A stretch of 64,000 nt of DNA from Mercenaria mercenaria (Eukaryota; Mollusca; Bivalvia; Venerida; Veneridae). The position numbers and the translations under genes were made by a program. Of the stretch, positions 36,073-46,627 are shown piece after piece (positions within the stretch are counted from its first letter, which is position 1; every line of letters starts with the position of its first letter). The notes beneath the pieces were generated by a model. It made no database searches. It was not told the origin of the DNA and was given only the letters and a program-made list of their open reading frames with translations. The DNA is taken from contig NC_069371.1 of the NCBI RefSeq assembly GCF_021730395.1, positions 70,772,001-70,836,000 on the forward strand, in the 5' to 3' direction.

Positions 36073-36121
36073 TGGATTTTGCTCTACATGTATGTACGTT
36101 ATTCGCTGGTCGTGTTAGAAT

Positions 36122-36685
36122 ACACCTTAAACCTATATATCGTGTGTCTATTTGTAACAAAACGTTATACCGATCCATGTGTTTACTGTATAAAAGCTAA
36201 GGTACAAATAGTATTTGTTGTTTTGTTAAAAAGGCGTATTAGCTTCCTGTATTTGTCTACAAGCTTTAAAAGATATTTTTCACAATTATTTTTAGCGGAC
36301 AGATTTCCTATAACTTTGCCTAATTGTACTTTTGTCTTTAGAAACTGTACATACATGTCCTAATAAATCATGCATAAGCAGCTATTTACTTAAAAAGTCA
36401 TTCTGATGTTATTGTTTTATATCACAATTAATGAAACCAGTATAACTATGCATAAAATCATTAAACTGTCAGCATGAAAATATATGATTACTGAAAAATA
36501 TGCTCCTGACAAATGTCGAAATATTTGAAACTGAAAAAAATCAAAGCATTTCCTAAAGATATGATAACTCTAGAGGGCAGAAAAAAGTCTCGTTTGATCT
36601 TTAGATTCATCCATAAATAACCGTAAAACTTGGCTTTATTTATTTATTTATTTATGTATTTGTTGGGAGAGAAGTGGGAGGAGCG
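36122..36685. other. Downstream of the receptor-like gene, nothing recognised
   Basis: A hydrophobic open frame crosses from the repeat to 36363, but shows none of the features of secretin-type helices, so it is not taken as the missing receptor domain. A TTTA run lies near 36635-36655. Confidence 0.4.
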
Positions 36686-36689
36686 GCGG

Positions 36690-37135
36690 GCAATAAGAAG
36701 GGAGTGTCAATTTAAAATAAGCCCTCAACTTCACATGCACAACTTCATCTGTTAAATAACATGCCCTTAAAGTTTCATATCTTTATGTCAAATATGTTAG
36801 TGCGGCACAACGTCCATGTCTTTTAAGCATATTGTACTAAGACTAGGGCATTAACACTAACTGAGTAAATTCCTAAACAAAGCCCTGGTGCAAACTTCAC
36901 ATGCTGAATTATATTCCTGTATCGTTTAATGACTCTATGTCAAAATATACTTTATGATATGGATCTCTATGCATTTTTGTCCGTTAAAGGTCATAACTCT
37001 AACTATCTGAAATCCAAAGTAAAACATGAGGTGTACAACTTCATAGGCTGATTAACATTAATATGATGACTCTATGTTAAATGCTTTTAGAGATATACGA
37101 AACACAAATTCGTATGGACAAGGTCAAATGCAAGT
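36690..37135 (+). repeat. Degenerate tandem array, about 150-175 bp unit
   Basis: Units share CAACTTCAT(C/A), GACTCTATGT(C/T)AAA and GTCATAACTCTAACTA-type blocks at about 36720, 36899 and 37040. Probably the central minisatellite of a worn interspersed element. No ends identified. Confidence 0.5.
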
Positions 37136-37194
37136 GCCCCCTCTTCAAAGGAAACAAAATCAATTACTTTTGTCAGGAAGGTTAGTATGTGACC

Positions 37195-37600
37195 GTTTGT
37201 TTGCCACCGGAAGGTTTTTATAGGGTAGTATTAGCACCTAGTATGCCGCTGATAGACGTTCTTTTGCATTTGCATCTAGCATCAACGATTGTCATGCCGC
37301 TGAAAGGCGTTCTGTTAAATACTTTCACCGCTATCGTGCCTCTGAAAGGCGTTCTACTATCAGCGATTGTCATGCCGTTTAAAGAGGTTTAATAGCATAG
37401 TATCATCGATTATTATAATGCCGTTTACAGATGTTTCTTATGATAGTATCGGCCCTTGTTATGCCGTTGAAAGACGTTTAAATATGTCTTAAATGGCGCT
37501 TTATAGGAAAGAATCAATGCTTATTTTGCCCTATATAACGTTTCATAGGATAGTATCAGCGACTTTATATTCATTCCTCTGACAGGCGTTAAATTGGGTA
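37195..37600 (+). repeat. Minisatellite, about 40-60 bp unit
   Basis: The block ATGCCGCTGAAAGGCGTTCT, with variants, recurs at about 37240, 37292, 37337, 37371, 37420 and 37460, linked by GTATCA(G/T)CGATT-type spacers. Unit length varies. The 67-codon open frame over it is a repeat product. Confidence 0.7.
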
Positions 37601-37604
37601 GTTT

Positions 37605-39770
37605 CATTCGCTGAAACATTTCTCGAAAGAAAGTTCCTTAAGTTTGTTTGTTAAAAGAAAAATGAAAGACTATATTCATCCTCTTCTGCCTCAATATGGC
37701 GATTTATCACTTTAAATTTGTCTTGAATTTGACTGGAAGTTATATCGTTGCCATTTGTGTAGTTTTCATCAAACTAAAGATTGCCTTTCGTAATAAAATT
37801 AGTATACGGTCAACTAAAGAAAATCTACATTGAGTTAAGATTTAGAAAACAATAGCTCACAGAACGTTTGAATCAGCAGAGAAAAAGTTTTGGCATTCAT
37901 ACATTTCTAAACGGTTTAAAAGTTTGGGATAAGATTCGTTGATCAATATCAGCCTTAGCCATTAAACTAAATCAGATTATTCAGTTGTCTCTTCAAAATC
38001 ACGTTTGAAACACTGATTTTATTCGTGATCCATTTGTCAAATAAAGGGAATAGATTGTGTCTCTCTTTTGCGATTTTCACACATGGTGTTATAAATGACA
38101 TTTTCGACTTGTTGAAGTTAAAAAAGATAGTCTTCAAATATTTACATCCATATTTTTATTTGTTTTTCTATGGGCAAGGTTTCAACCGACTGGATGACAT
38201 CCTAATATGAAAAGTTAGCTCCGCATATGAGTTTTCGAGCAAACAAGGCCTAGGCTAGCGGTTCAATTTCAAAGACTTCCACTCGGCTGTAGAGGTCAGC
38301 TCAAGTAGCACAAGGGCAATTGTTAATGAACTACATCAATATTAACATTATTAGATCTCATTTCAAAGTTCTAAACTGATCAAAGCTTTTAACACGCCAT
38401 TTGTAAATTTGCTACTGAATATACCTTTTTAAAATTTAGAGTACGCTCGCGCAATTTGTTGTTAATAAAATGTCAACAAAATCAAGCAATAGCGTCATAT
38501 AAATTTGCCAATTATTGAATTCACAATACAGAACTGACAAACCAGCAAAACATAACATAACAAAACAAAACAAAACATAATAAGCAAAATAAATGACAAT
38601 ACAAACAAAATTATATACATGTAGTGGTCGTACATTTACGGAAAAGTATATTTAACATATGTATAATACGTTAAAATTTGATAGCAAAAATATACTACAT
38701 CTAGTATGTTCTCATTAACTATGTTCACTTGTGTTTTAAAAGCAAATTTTATGCGCCCTTTGTGATGTTAAAGTAATAAGAATAAAATTAAATATGTTTT
38801 TGTGATTAGATATTTTGTAGGTTTAATTTGTTTAAAGTAACAAAGTATTGATCTAAATATCTGCTTAATTTCTAAAAAGTTCTTTGAGTATTTTCTAAAA
38901 CATTGGCATAAAAGCACATGGTGAGTTAACAAGTTGCTTTTCAATCTACAATGTATTTCATCTACAATTACTCACAAATTAAAGTTATCTTTGAATTTTG
39001 TAATATTTAAAAAAAGGTATTTTTGACTAACTGAAGCTCTACCCTTTTATACTTTCAGACACAATCTAAGTATACTATTCTCAACCTGCTGATTTATTAA
39101 ATTTGTTACTAAACACCACAATATTTTAATTAAATTTTCAATCTTTCTTCGAAATGTATGGCATGGCAAATAAAAACAAAATTCGTTATTTTGTTTCAAT
39201 AAACTGTCACTTTATTAATATTATATTTCAATTAATATTATATCTTAAAATATATTGATACTGTTTATCAGATGTCATAATTAAGGAAAATAATTCGCAA
39301 TTACGTTTCCGTGTTCTTAATTAAATTCGCATTAATGTTCGTCTTACTAAATTACCATGATTAAGTAGCATATCTTATTAAATTTCTTTAATCAAGTTTT
39401 CCTTATTGACATGTTATTGGTTACAATACAGCAACATTTGGAATAGCATTTGCAATCAAAGCCTAAATGAAAATATAAAATATTATATTGACAAATGTAA
39501 TTGCAAAACAAACTCATTTTACTATTCCCTAAGCATAGGTTATATAATACTTACTCATATTCTTTTTTATTCCATATTATTATACATGAACTTGGTAGAT
39601 GGTAAGGAAACCATAAGATTTTCTTCCTACTTCAGGCTTTATAGATGCTTGAAATCATATTGAAACAACCAATTTTGTATATGTGATTTCTGCATTCTTC
39701 AGGTCATAAAGCTATGTTTTGACAGTCGTTCATGCTTAAGATGGTGTTAATTACTAAAGAAATTCTTATC
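37605..39770. other. Very AT-rich intergenic DNA
   Basis: No gene recognised. An AAC/AAAC-type simple repeat lies near 38535-38600. The AT content rises toward 39.4 kb. Confidence 0.4.
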
Positions 39771-39779
39771 GTTTCAAGC

Positions 39780-40100
39780 TTAGATGCTTGAAATTGATAT
39801 AATAACAGACTAAAAATTATTTAGATATTAACAACAAATTACCTCATGACCATATAAGCGATTTCCGGGCGATTGACAACAAAATGGCGGTTAATGTTGA
39901 CAGACTTTTATACTTTAAACATAGCATTATATATTTATATTTTTTTTCCACCTGTACCATGAATTGATGCTCAGAAAAATATAAAAATATTAATGTGTAG
40001 ATTTAAACAACAAACAAGCAAGTTAAGCGATTTCAAGGTTTTCCATGTATGGCGATTAGACAGTCGGATACTTTTAATAAAGCATTATTTGTAATTACTC
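39780..40100. repeat. About 175-bp repeat, left flank of the DIRS-like fossil
   Basis: Two adjacent units share TAAGCGATTTC followed by a G-rich or TTTTCC block, then GATGCTCAGAAA and AGATTTAAACAACAAAC. The same unit, in the same orientation, occurs on the other side of the DIRS-like element at 48950-49330. Confidence 0.5.
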
Positions 40101-40642
40101 AAAATAAAAGACAAAAGCACGTGCAGTCTTCACTATATTTATTAAGCGCCTGAGCGGTGGATAATCAAACAGTTAAATCAATCATCTAATTAGGTTTACA
40201 TTAAAATGAAGATCAAAAATTTATTAATATGAGTTGGGTAAAATGGCCGCTCTGAGTTCGGTATGTTAGGCGTTAAAGCTCGCTACCAAACTATTGAAAA
40301 ATAATATCAAATGCAATAAGGAAGTTAACCAAAAGGAGACCGGGCGTGTCATATAAAAGGCAACCAATTTTAAATGAATAAAACGCACTTGCATATTTAC
40401 ACTCAGGTCACTGAGATATTAACTGTATCCATACATAAAACCTTTAGCCATAAGAGTCCTACCGACTGTGTAATCATAAACCCCCAGTTCCCCAATGTAA
40501 TGTACCCTTAACAGGTACCAGCTTATGAAACTAAAAATGCACAACCACGCATTCGGCGTTAGGGAATGCCATTGGCTAAATACATCTAAAACGGTAACCA
40601 TATTAACTAGGTCTTACCAATACACAAAGGGCCAGACCTATA

Positions 40643-40950
40643 GACCCGAAGCGACATTCGAGTCAACAACAACAATAACAAAAGACCCAAAGCAACATTT
40701 GAGTCTATAGTCAAAGCTAGCATATGGACCCGAAGCGACATTCGAATCGGCAACAAAATAACCAAGTGACCCAAAGCGACATTTGAGTCTACACTCAAAG
40801 TTAGCCTAAGGACCCGAAGCGACATTCGAGTCGGCAACCAAATAACCAAGTGACCCAAAGCGACATTTGAGTCTACAGTCAAAGCTAGCATAAGGACCCG
40901 AAGCGACATTCGAGTCAACACAGTATAATGACCCAAAGCAACATTCGAGT
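40643..40950. repeat. 84-bp minisatellite with alternating half-units
   Basis: GACCCGAAGCGACATTCGAG starts at 40643, 40727, 40811 and 40895, exactly 84 bp apart. Each unit also contains a second, related half reading GACCCAAAGCGACATTTGAG, so the 84-bp unit is itself an old doublet. The minus strand stays open for 125 codons and would encode repeats of RMSLRV and DSNVALGHL, but the frame is a by-product of a unit length divisible by three. It lies just outside, or in the terminal part of, the DIRS-like element. Confidence 0.9.
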
Positions 40951-41335
40951 CAGTAATAGCCCGGAACAACATCCGGGATACCATAACAATTATTTTACCA
41001 CGTTACTAAGCTTGTGACCTGAGATAACCCGATATAAAAGTAATTTAACAGTCTACGGACCCGAAACTGTCAACTCAACTGTGTCACAGACGCACAAGTC
41101 TCATCTGTAGCACAAATAATGCCATCGACGAGAGTTGATACGCCCGTAACCGAAAGTTTCGAAGGTAAAATTATGAAGTATATGGTTCAATTTTCTTAGC
41201 TTAAACCACAGCGCCCGGTCACCTTCCGGTCAATAAACAATTTTTTCCGCCACAATAAATTTTAATTTATCCCCCCAAAAATTATTATTGAGCAGAGTTT
41301 TCCTGTATTGCAGTCTTCAAATAATCTAGATAAAA

Positions 41336-41900
41336 CTACAACCCCACATCATTTAAGTGTACACCGTCATCCCTAAAAAAGTTAGTTTCCGTATCTTTGT
41401 CAGGACTTATGAAATCTCCCCTGCCAGAACGGCATGTTGCTATTCGGCCCAACCTATTGACACGCTTGCGCTTTGTCTCCAATGATTTTACGTTCGTGAC
41501 CCCCCTCCAAACACGCCTGGGTAAAATGTCAACCCATATCAGAACGGTGTCGGGAAAAGCCTCACGGAGGTATTCGATTTCCCTTTTTATACTTCTTCCT
41601 TTTTTGATCAAAGACAACGAGGCAAGATCGTTACCACCTAAATGTATGATGATAATCTTGGGTGGAGGCGATAGCAGCACCTGGGTCTCTATGGAGTTGC
41701 GGAAAGAGGTCCAGCCGAGGCCCCTCACTCCCCACCAAGCAATTGTTAAGTCAGGCAAGCGAAGGTTGACCTTTCCTGTGTCCGTCGCTCGGATGCCGGC
41801 CCAGTAAGGGATTGAATCCCCTAAAACCCCTACATCTACAAGTATCGAGAAACAGAATTGGTAGTCAGAATTTGCCGCTAAAGCGAAAATGAAATAAGTA
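41336..41900 (-). mobile_element. SGNH-hydrolase part of the DIRS/Ngaro-like fossil
   Basis: The translation shows the family blocks in order: VLGDSIPYW (block I, Ser in GDS), a central Gly region (WWGVRGLGW), LGGND (block III, GxND) and DDGVHLNDVGL (block V, DxxH). These are the catalytic blocks of SGNH/GDSL esterases. In Ngaro-type elements such a domain accompanies the recombinase; its role in the element's life cycle is not established. Part of a fossil. Confidence 0.8.
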
Positions 41901-42073
41901 CAGTGCAACCTCTATAAAATAACACCGTTTGGGAAATACAAATATTGACAATTATGTAAAGGTTGTTGCCCTGAGGAAGAGATTTTGACAGTATGTTACA
42001 ACATGAGGAAGTTTGAATGTTGTTCTGAAGAGGTTTTTCTTAATAGTAAGGTAGTTTTAAAGAGATTGTACTG
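41901..42073. mobile_element. pogo/Tigger-like MITE within the DIRS-like fossil
   Basis: CAGTGCAACCTCTATAAAA at the left is mirrored by TTTTAAAGAGATTGTACTG at the right. TA lies on both sides (41899-41900 and 42074-42075), the target preference of the Tc1/mariner/pogo group, and CAGT...CC termini resemble Tigger-type elements. 173 bp, non-coding. It separates the SGNH and recombinase regions and is therefore younger than the DIRS-like element. Confidence 0.7.
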
Positions 42074-42167
42074 TATATTTCGCTAGTACGCAAAGGCCAC
42101 GCAAATGCCGTACTTGGGAAACAAGTATATTTATTGAATCAAGAGTTACAGAGTTGTGCCCCCTGAC

Positions 42168-42950
42168 CTATTTCTGACAGCGAATATATAATTTATAACA
42201 GTTTGATGTCCATCTACCCATTTTCATAATAACTTCTGGTGGAAAACCTTGAGACGCTAAATCAATAGCCCGACCGATTCTAAAACTATGTGATCGAAAA
42301 GTACCAGGAATTTGACACTTTCCCACGCATTTTGACAATACGGCAGAAAATTGTGACCTCGTAACGGGGGTGCCGTCTTGATGACAGTACAATATTCCAA
42401 CCTGTTTTGGTCTCACCGCTAAGAATTTAAGTAGTGATTGTACTGCGCAGACAGACCCTGATTCTCTGGGTATTTTTAATGTAACCACTTTACCTCTTTG
42501 ATTTGTTTTAGAATGACGAAGCTTAATTATAGCGTACTGACTTCCTACCCGGGACAAGTCAGATAACTGAAGCGAAACCTCTGACAATTCTTCACAGGGA
42601 GAAACTAATTCGCTAACTCTAAAAAGTCCAAAATAGGCCAGGGTAAATAATGAATTAAACAATTTTGATTCATAATCACTAAAACAAATGTGAGGGAGTT
42701 TTCTGCATATATCAATCAAGATTGGTAAAGTCAGAGGAGTTCGGTTACCATGCGTTATGCGGTTCCTATGGCAACCCTCCAACAGTTTGTTAATGACAAA
42801 GACCCCGGATATATTATAATTTTCGAACAGTTTATGAAAATAATTTAAACCTGCTATATACGTCGTAATAGTTTTTGGTGACAACTTCATTTCGAAACAG
42901 AATGCAGTAAATAACATTATGTGTTCTTCGGGTAGAGGCCAACACTTTGG
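42168..42950 (-). mobile_element. Tyrosine recombinase part of the DIRS/Ngaro-like fossil
   Basis: The frame shows an N-terminal SAM-like part (KTITTYIAGLNYFHKLF) and a catalytic domain with LFRVSELVSP (first Arg), KLRHSKTNQRG (Lys), SHSFRIGRA (HxxR) and MGRWTSNCYKLYIR (Trp and the nucleophilic Tyr). This is the strand-exchange enzyme that places DIRS-type elements. Part of a fossil; no functional claim is made. Confidence 0.88.
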
Positions 42951-43015
42951 AAGATTATAAGACTGCCTGAATTTCTCAAAAGTTCTTAAAGCTGTATTGT
43001 ACGTCAGTCTAGAGT

Positions 43016-44300
43016 TTACTGCGATTCCTGAAAAAAGGAGCTGTTAAGCTCTAAACTGAAGATGTCCCAAAGGAAATCTGGTACCGGGTGAGGACACTGG
43101 TCTGCGTCTGGAGCTAGCTTCCGAAACCTGTCTTGCTGAAAGCAAGACAATGCATCACAAACGTTGTTAGAATGACCTGGGATGTGAACTGCCTTAATTA
43201 CGATGTTAAGGTTAAAACATCTTAACGTTAAAATTCTTACGATGCACATGACTTTTTCCGACTTAGAAGATAATTTGTTCAAGATCTGAACTACTGCCAT
43301 ATTATCGCAGTTAAATTTGATCTTCTTATTTTTTAGGTCTTTCCCCCAAATAAATATAGCAACCAAAATGGGGAACAACTCTAAAACTTGTATCTACTTA
43401 TATCGGACGTAAGACCACGTGTATGCCACGTGGTTGGCCATTTCGCGTGACACCAGTGACATTAAAAGTAAATCCCAAATCCTAACTCCGTGCCCGCCGT
43501 GCTGTCAGTGTACAATTGTGCATCTTCATTTGTAGCCCAATCCTGATCATGAAACATGGAAATGCAATTGAAATTCTGAAGCAGAGTTAACCACATTTTT
43601 AAGTCCAGTCTTATCTCTTCCTTTACCCGCAAATAGAGTTTATTAGGTGGCGAATAAATGGCCTGCCCACAACTATTGCCCTGCAACAAAAATTCAGAGA
43701 CCCTATGAGAGACTGCATTTTCTTAAGTGTTGTTTTTTCCCGTGAAAGTATTTCTTTAATTGTTTGAACAACCGTTTGAATTTTTGGCATTGTGATTCTC
43801 ACTGTCATATTGATTGAATCGAGTTCTAATCCTAAGAATATTAAAACTTCTGTCGGGCCTTCCGTGTTTTCAAGAGCTAGAGGTACACCAAGTTCTGACA
43901 TTGTGTTTTTGAAACTTTCTAATGCTCGAGTGCATGATTCTAACGACTTGTCTCCCCCCAAAAAATCACCAAGATAGTGAATTAAATTTCCGTTTTTTAA
44001 CTTAAACTTGACACAGAACTCCAGAAATCTAGAAAACCTTCCAAATGTAATACAACTAATCGACGCTCCGAAAGGAAGGGCCTTATCAAAATAAAAATAG
44101 CCATTATAGCAAAAACCTAGCAGTTCGAAATCTGACGGCCGGATTGGAATTAAGCGATATGCACTTTTTATATCGGACTTGAAAAGCTTGCAGTTTCGTC
44201 CTAAATTTTGAACCAGTTTAACCGCTTCATCAAAACTAGTGTATTGGACCGTGCATAAAGCCGGGTCAATATGATCATTGATTGAATTGCCAGAGGGGTA
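43016..44300 (-). mobile_element. Reverse transcriptase/RNase H part of the DIRS/Ngaro-like fossil (main block)
   Basis: The RT block shows LFKSDIKSAYRLIPI, KALPFGASISC and LGLELDSINMTV, characteristic of the DIRS/Ngaro RT; the RNase H block follows with FNCDNMAVVQILN and HIPGHSNNVCDALS. The region is spread over several frames. The upstream part of the RT lies at 46183-46265, separated by the hAT-like insertion. Confidence 0.85.
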
Positions 44301-46181
44301 CACTGGCGCCAGATCAGAAAGAAAATGCCTCTGTACATGTTATACCCTACCCCTAGGTATTCTATAAGAACCATGGTCGTGAACGGGAAAATATACTAAC
44401 CCATTTCAATCACGTATTTCATACCTAAAACACGCAGTTCAGTAAATGTGTACTGTTTATATTGAACAAGCAGTAATTTATCTTCACATTTCTTCAATAC
44501 TTCTTATCTTAGAAAAACAACGTGTAGTTTAGTTTTTTCAAAGGTACACAAAAAACTTGCTTGAACTTCCCTGGTGAAGTTCCGGTCTAGATTACAGACA
44601 CACTCTGATTGGCTGATGTGAAAATGTATGTCAGTCGTCATTTTACTACACGTGTACGCTAAAATGTTTATATGCAGTATAAATGTGCCAAATGAATTAA
44701 ATAAACAGAATAGATGTATACCAATGTATGATTTCAAATTCAAAATCATATACAAGATGAATTTCATTCATCATTTCGAGTCTTATCGTAAAACTGTGAA
44801 TATAGTGCATTCTGTTTTTGTTTGTTTACATTTCGCTTTACATGTGCACACTGCCGTGACCTCTAGACCGGATGTTCATTAGGGGAGTTCACGCAAGTAT
44901 TTTCTGTAACGTTGACTAAAGCATAAGATATATGGAGCATCTCTGCAATACGGAATATTGAGACAACGTGACTGGTGCACGATGGAAGATAAACTAGAAA
45001 ATGCTTTTGTAAAAAAGCGCATGTCTCCCCCAATGCAAAGTCCTATAGGCAAGAAGTCAATAGGGGTCAGGAGCGAAAGTCAAAGAGACACTGATGGTTG
45101 GCTGCAATAGGGATCATCTACTTGGCATGTCCAGTCATCCCGCTAAATTTCAACACTCTTGGCCTAGTGGTTCTCAAGTCACTGTTCAGGCTCCTGTGAC
45201 CTTGACCTTTGATCAAGTGACCTAAAAAAAAGGGGTCATCTACTCTGCATGTCCGATCATCCTATTAAGTTTCAACATAGTAGGTCAAGTGGTTCTCAAG
45301 TTATTTCCAAAAAATGATTTTACATAAACAGGCCACTGTGACCTTGACCTTTAATAGACTGACCCCAAAATCAATAGGGGTCATCTACTCTGCATGTTCA
45401 ATCATCCTATGAAGTTTCAACATTCTGGGTCAAGTGGTTCTCAAGTTATTGATCGGAACTGGTTATCAATGTTCAGGCCTCTGTGACCTTGACCTTTGAC
45501 AGAGTGACCCCAAAATCAATAGGGGTCATCTACTCTTCATTATCAATCATCCTATGAAGTTTCAACATTCTGGGTCAAGTGGTTCTCTAGTTATTGATCG
45601 GAAATGGTTTTCAATGTTCAGGCCCCTGTGACCTTGACCTTTGACGGAGTGACCCCAAAATCAAAAGGGGTCATTTACTCTTCATGGCCAATCATCCTAT
45701 GAAGTTTCAATATTCTGGGTCAAGTGGTTCTCTAGTTATTGATCGGAAATGGTTTTCAATGTTCAGGGCCCTGTGACCTTGACCTTTGACGGAGTGACCC
45801 CAAAAACAATAGGGGTCGTCTACTCCAGCAGCCCTACAACCCTATGAAGCTTGAAGGTTCTAGGTCAAATGGTTCTCCAGTTATTGCTCGGAAATGAAGT
45901 GTGACGTACGGAAGGACGTCCGGACGGACGGAAGGACGTCCGGACCGACGGACGGACGGACAGGGCAAAAACAATATGTCTCCTGGGGGAGACATAATTA
46001 TCGCTTCTTTAATATCAGTAGTACACATTTACTGAACTGCGTGTTTTAGGTATTAAATACGTGATTGAAATGGGTTAGTATATTTTCCCGTTCACGACCA
46101 TGGTTCTTATAGAATACCTAGTGGTAGGGTATAACATGTACAGAGGCATTTTCTTTCTGATCTGCCGCCAGTGGAGGGGTA
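44293..46181. mobile_element. hAT-like palindromic element inserted in the DIRS-like fossil
   Basis: The element (44301-46173) begins CACTGGCGCCAGATCAG and ends CTGATCTGCCGCCAGTG, and is flanked by an 8-bp target duplication GAGGGGTA (44293-44300 and 46174-46181). The two arms are inverted copies over several hundred bases (for example CATGGTCGTGAACGGG and CCCGTTCACGACCATG). Eight-bp duplications are typical of hAT elements. It has no transposase frame, so it was mobilised in trans. Its interior carries a Helentron-like element (44994-45996). A half copy without that insertion lies at 11130-11641. Confidence 0.85.
44994..45996 (-). mobile_element. Helentron-like non-autonomous element with 145-bp minisatellite, copy A
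   Basis: Left end CTAGAAAATGCTTTTGTAA, a short hairpin (GCTTTT/AAAAGC) and GCGCATGTCTCCC; right end ATATGTCTCC..GGGGGAGACATA. On the minus strand this gives a hairpin close to a terminal CTAG and subterminal inverted repeats (TATGTCTCC/GGAGACAT), the layout of Helitron/Helentron-derived elements. The middle holds about five units of 142-145 bp with GTGACCTTGACCTTT (45196, 45338, 45483, 45628, 45773). The empty site is preserved in the half copy at 11130-11641 as GATAAATTACAG. No Rep-helicase is encoded. Confidence 0.75.
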
Positions 46182-46182
46182 C

Positions 46183-46265
46183 GACAAATGGTCAATCATG
46201 CGGAATTCCCCAGGAGCCTCTTTTGGAACAAGGCCAATCGGTGACACGATTAGATTTTTAAGCGG
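46183..46265 (-). mobile_element. N-terminal RT segment of the DIRS/Ngaro-like fossil
   Basis: On the minus strand: VSPIGLVPKEAPGEFRMI, the conserved entry to the DIRS/LTR-type reverse transcriptase. It is separated from the main RT block only by the hAT-like insertion and its target duplication. Confidence 0.8.
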
Positions 46266-46268
46266 GGT

Positions 46269-46288
46269 GGGGGGGGGGGGGGGGGGGG
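46269..46288. repeat. Poly-G tract (20 nt)
   Basis: An uninterrupted run of 20 G between the RT start and the inserted palindromic repeat. Confidence 0.9.
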
Positions 46289-46322
46289 AGTGAATGAATG
46301 GACCTGCAACCCTGCCTGCCTC

Positions 46323-46627
46323 TATTTAAGAAATAATAAGTTCCCAAACGTGGTTTATCGTAGAATAACACGAGTTTTGAGTTCTTATGCGTAAGAATAT
46401 ATCACGAAGGCCGTAGGCCTGAGTAATATATTGTTTCGCATAAGAACGAAAAACTCGGGTTATTCTATGATAAATCACACTTGGGAACTTATTATTTCGA
46501 TTCTAACACGACATACTAGTATCAACAGTGTTAGAAAAAAATAGTAACTACTTTTTACGACCGCGTTACGCACCTGGATCGGATGACGTCATTGCACGCG
46601 AGTGGTATATTGCAGAATAACCCGAGA
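46323..46627. mobile_element. Palindromic repeat, copy 2, inserted between gag and RT of the DIRS-like fossil
   Basis: Collinear with 35811-36072: TATTTAAGAAATAATAAG, the GTAGAATAAC/GTTATTCTA arms, GAAGGCCGTAGGCC centre, TTGGGAACTTATTATTTC, TTCTAACACGACATACTAG and GACGTCATTGCACGCGAG. It contains about 35 bp (near 46538-46572) that copy 1 lacks. It abuts the end of the gag frame. Confidence 0.8.

Noticed and set aside
35965-36363. A 132-codon hydrophobic frame after the receptor-like gene
   Set aside because: Its first third is the palindromic repeat and the remainder lacks secretin-type helix motifs; I could not join it to exon 3 by a convincing splice pair.
40607-40984. A 125-codon frame with repeated RMSLRV and DSNVALGHL
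   Set aside because: The 84-bp unit is divisible by three and simply keeps the frame open; no start context, splice sites or known repeat-protein fold support a gene.
45000-45990. Regularly spaced repeats that could suggest a CRISPR array
   Set aside because: Units are about 145 bp head to tail with no unique spacers, no cas genes are present, and the DNA is clearly animal; it is a minisatellite inside a mobile element.
45834-46028. Short frame with repeated SVRPSVRP-type residues
   Set aside because: Produced by the GACGGACGGACG run near the end of the Helentron-like element.
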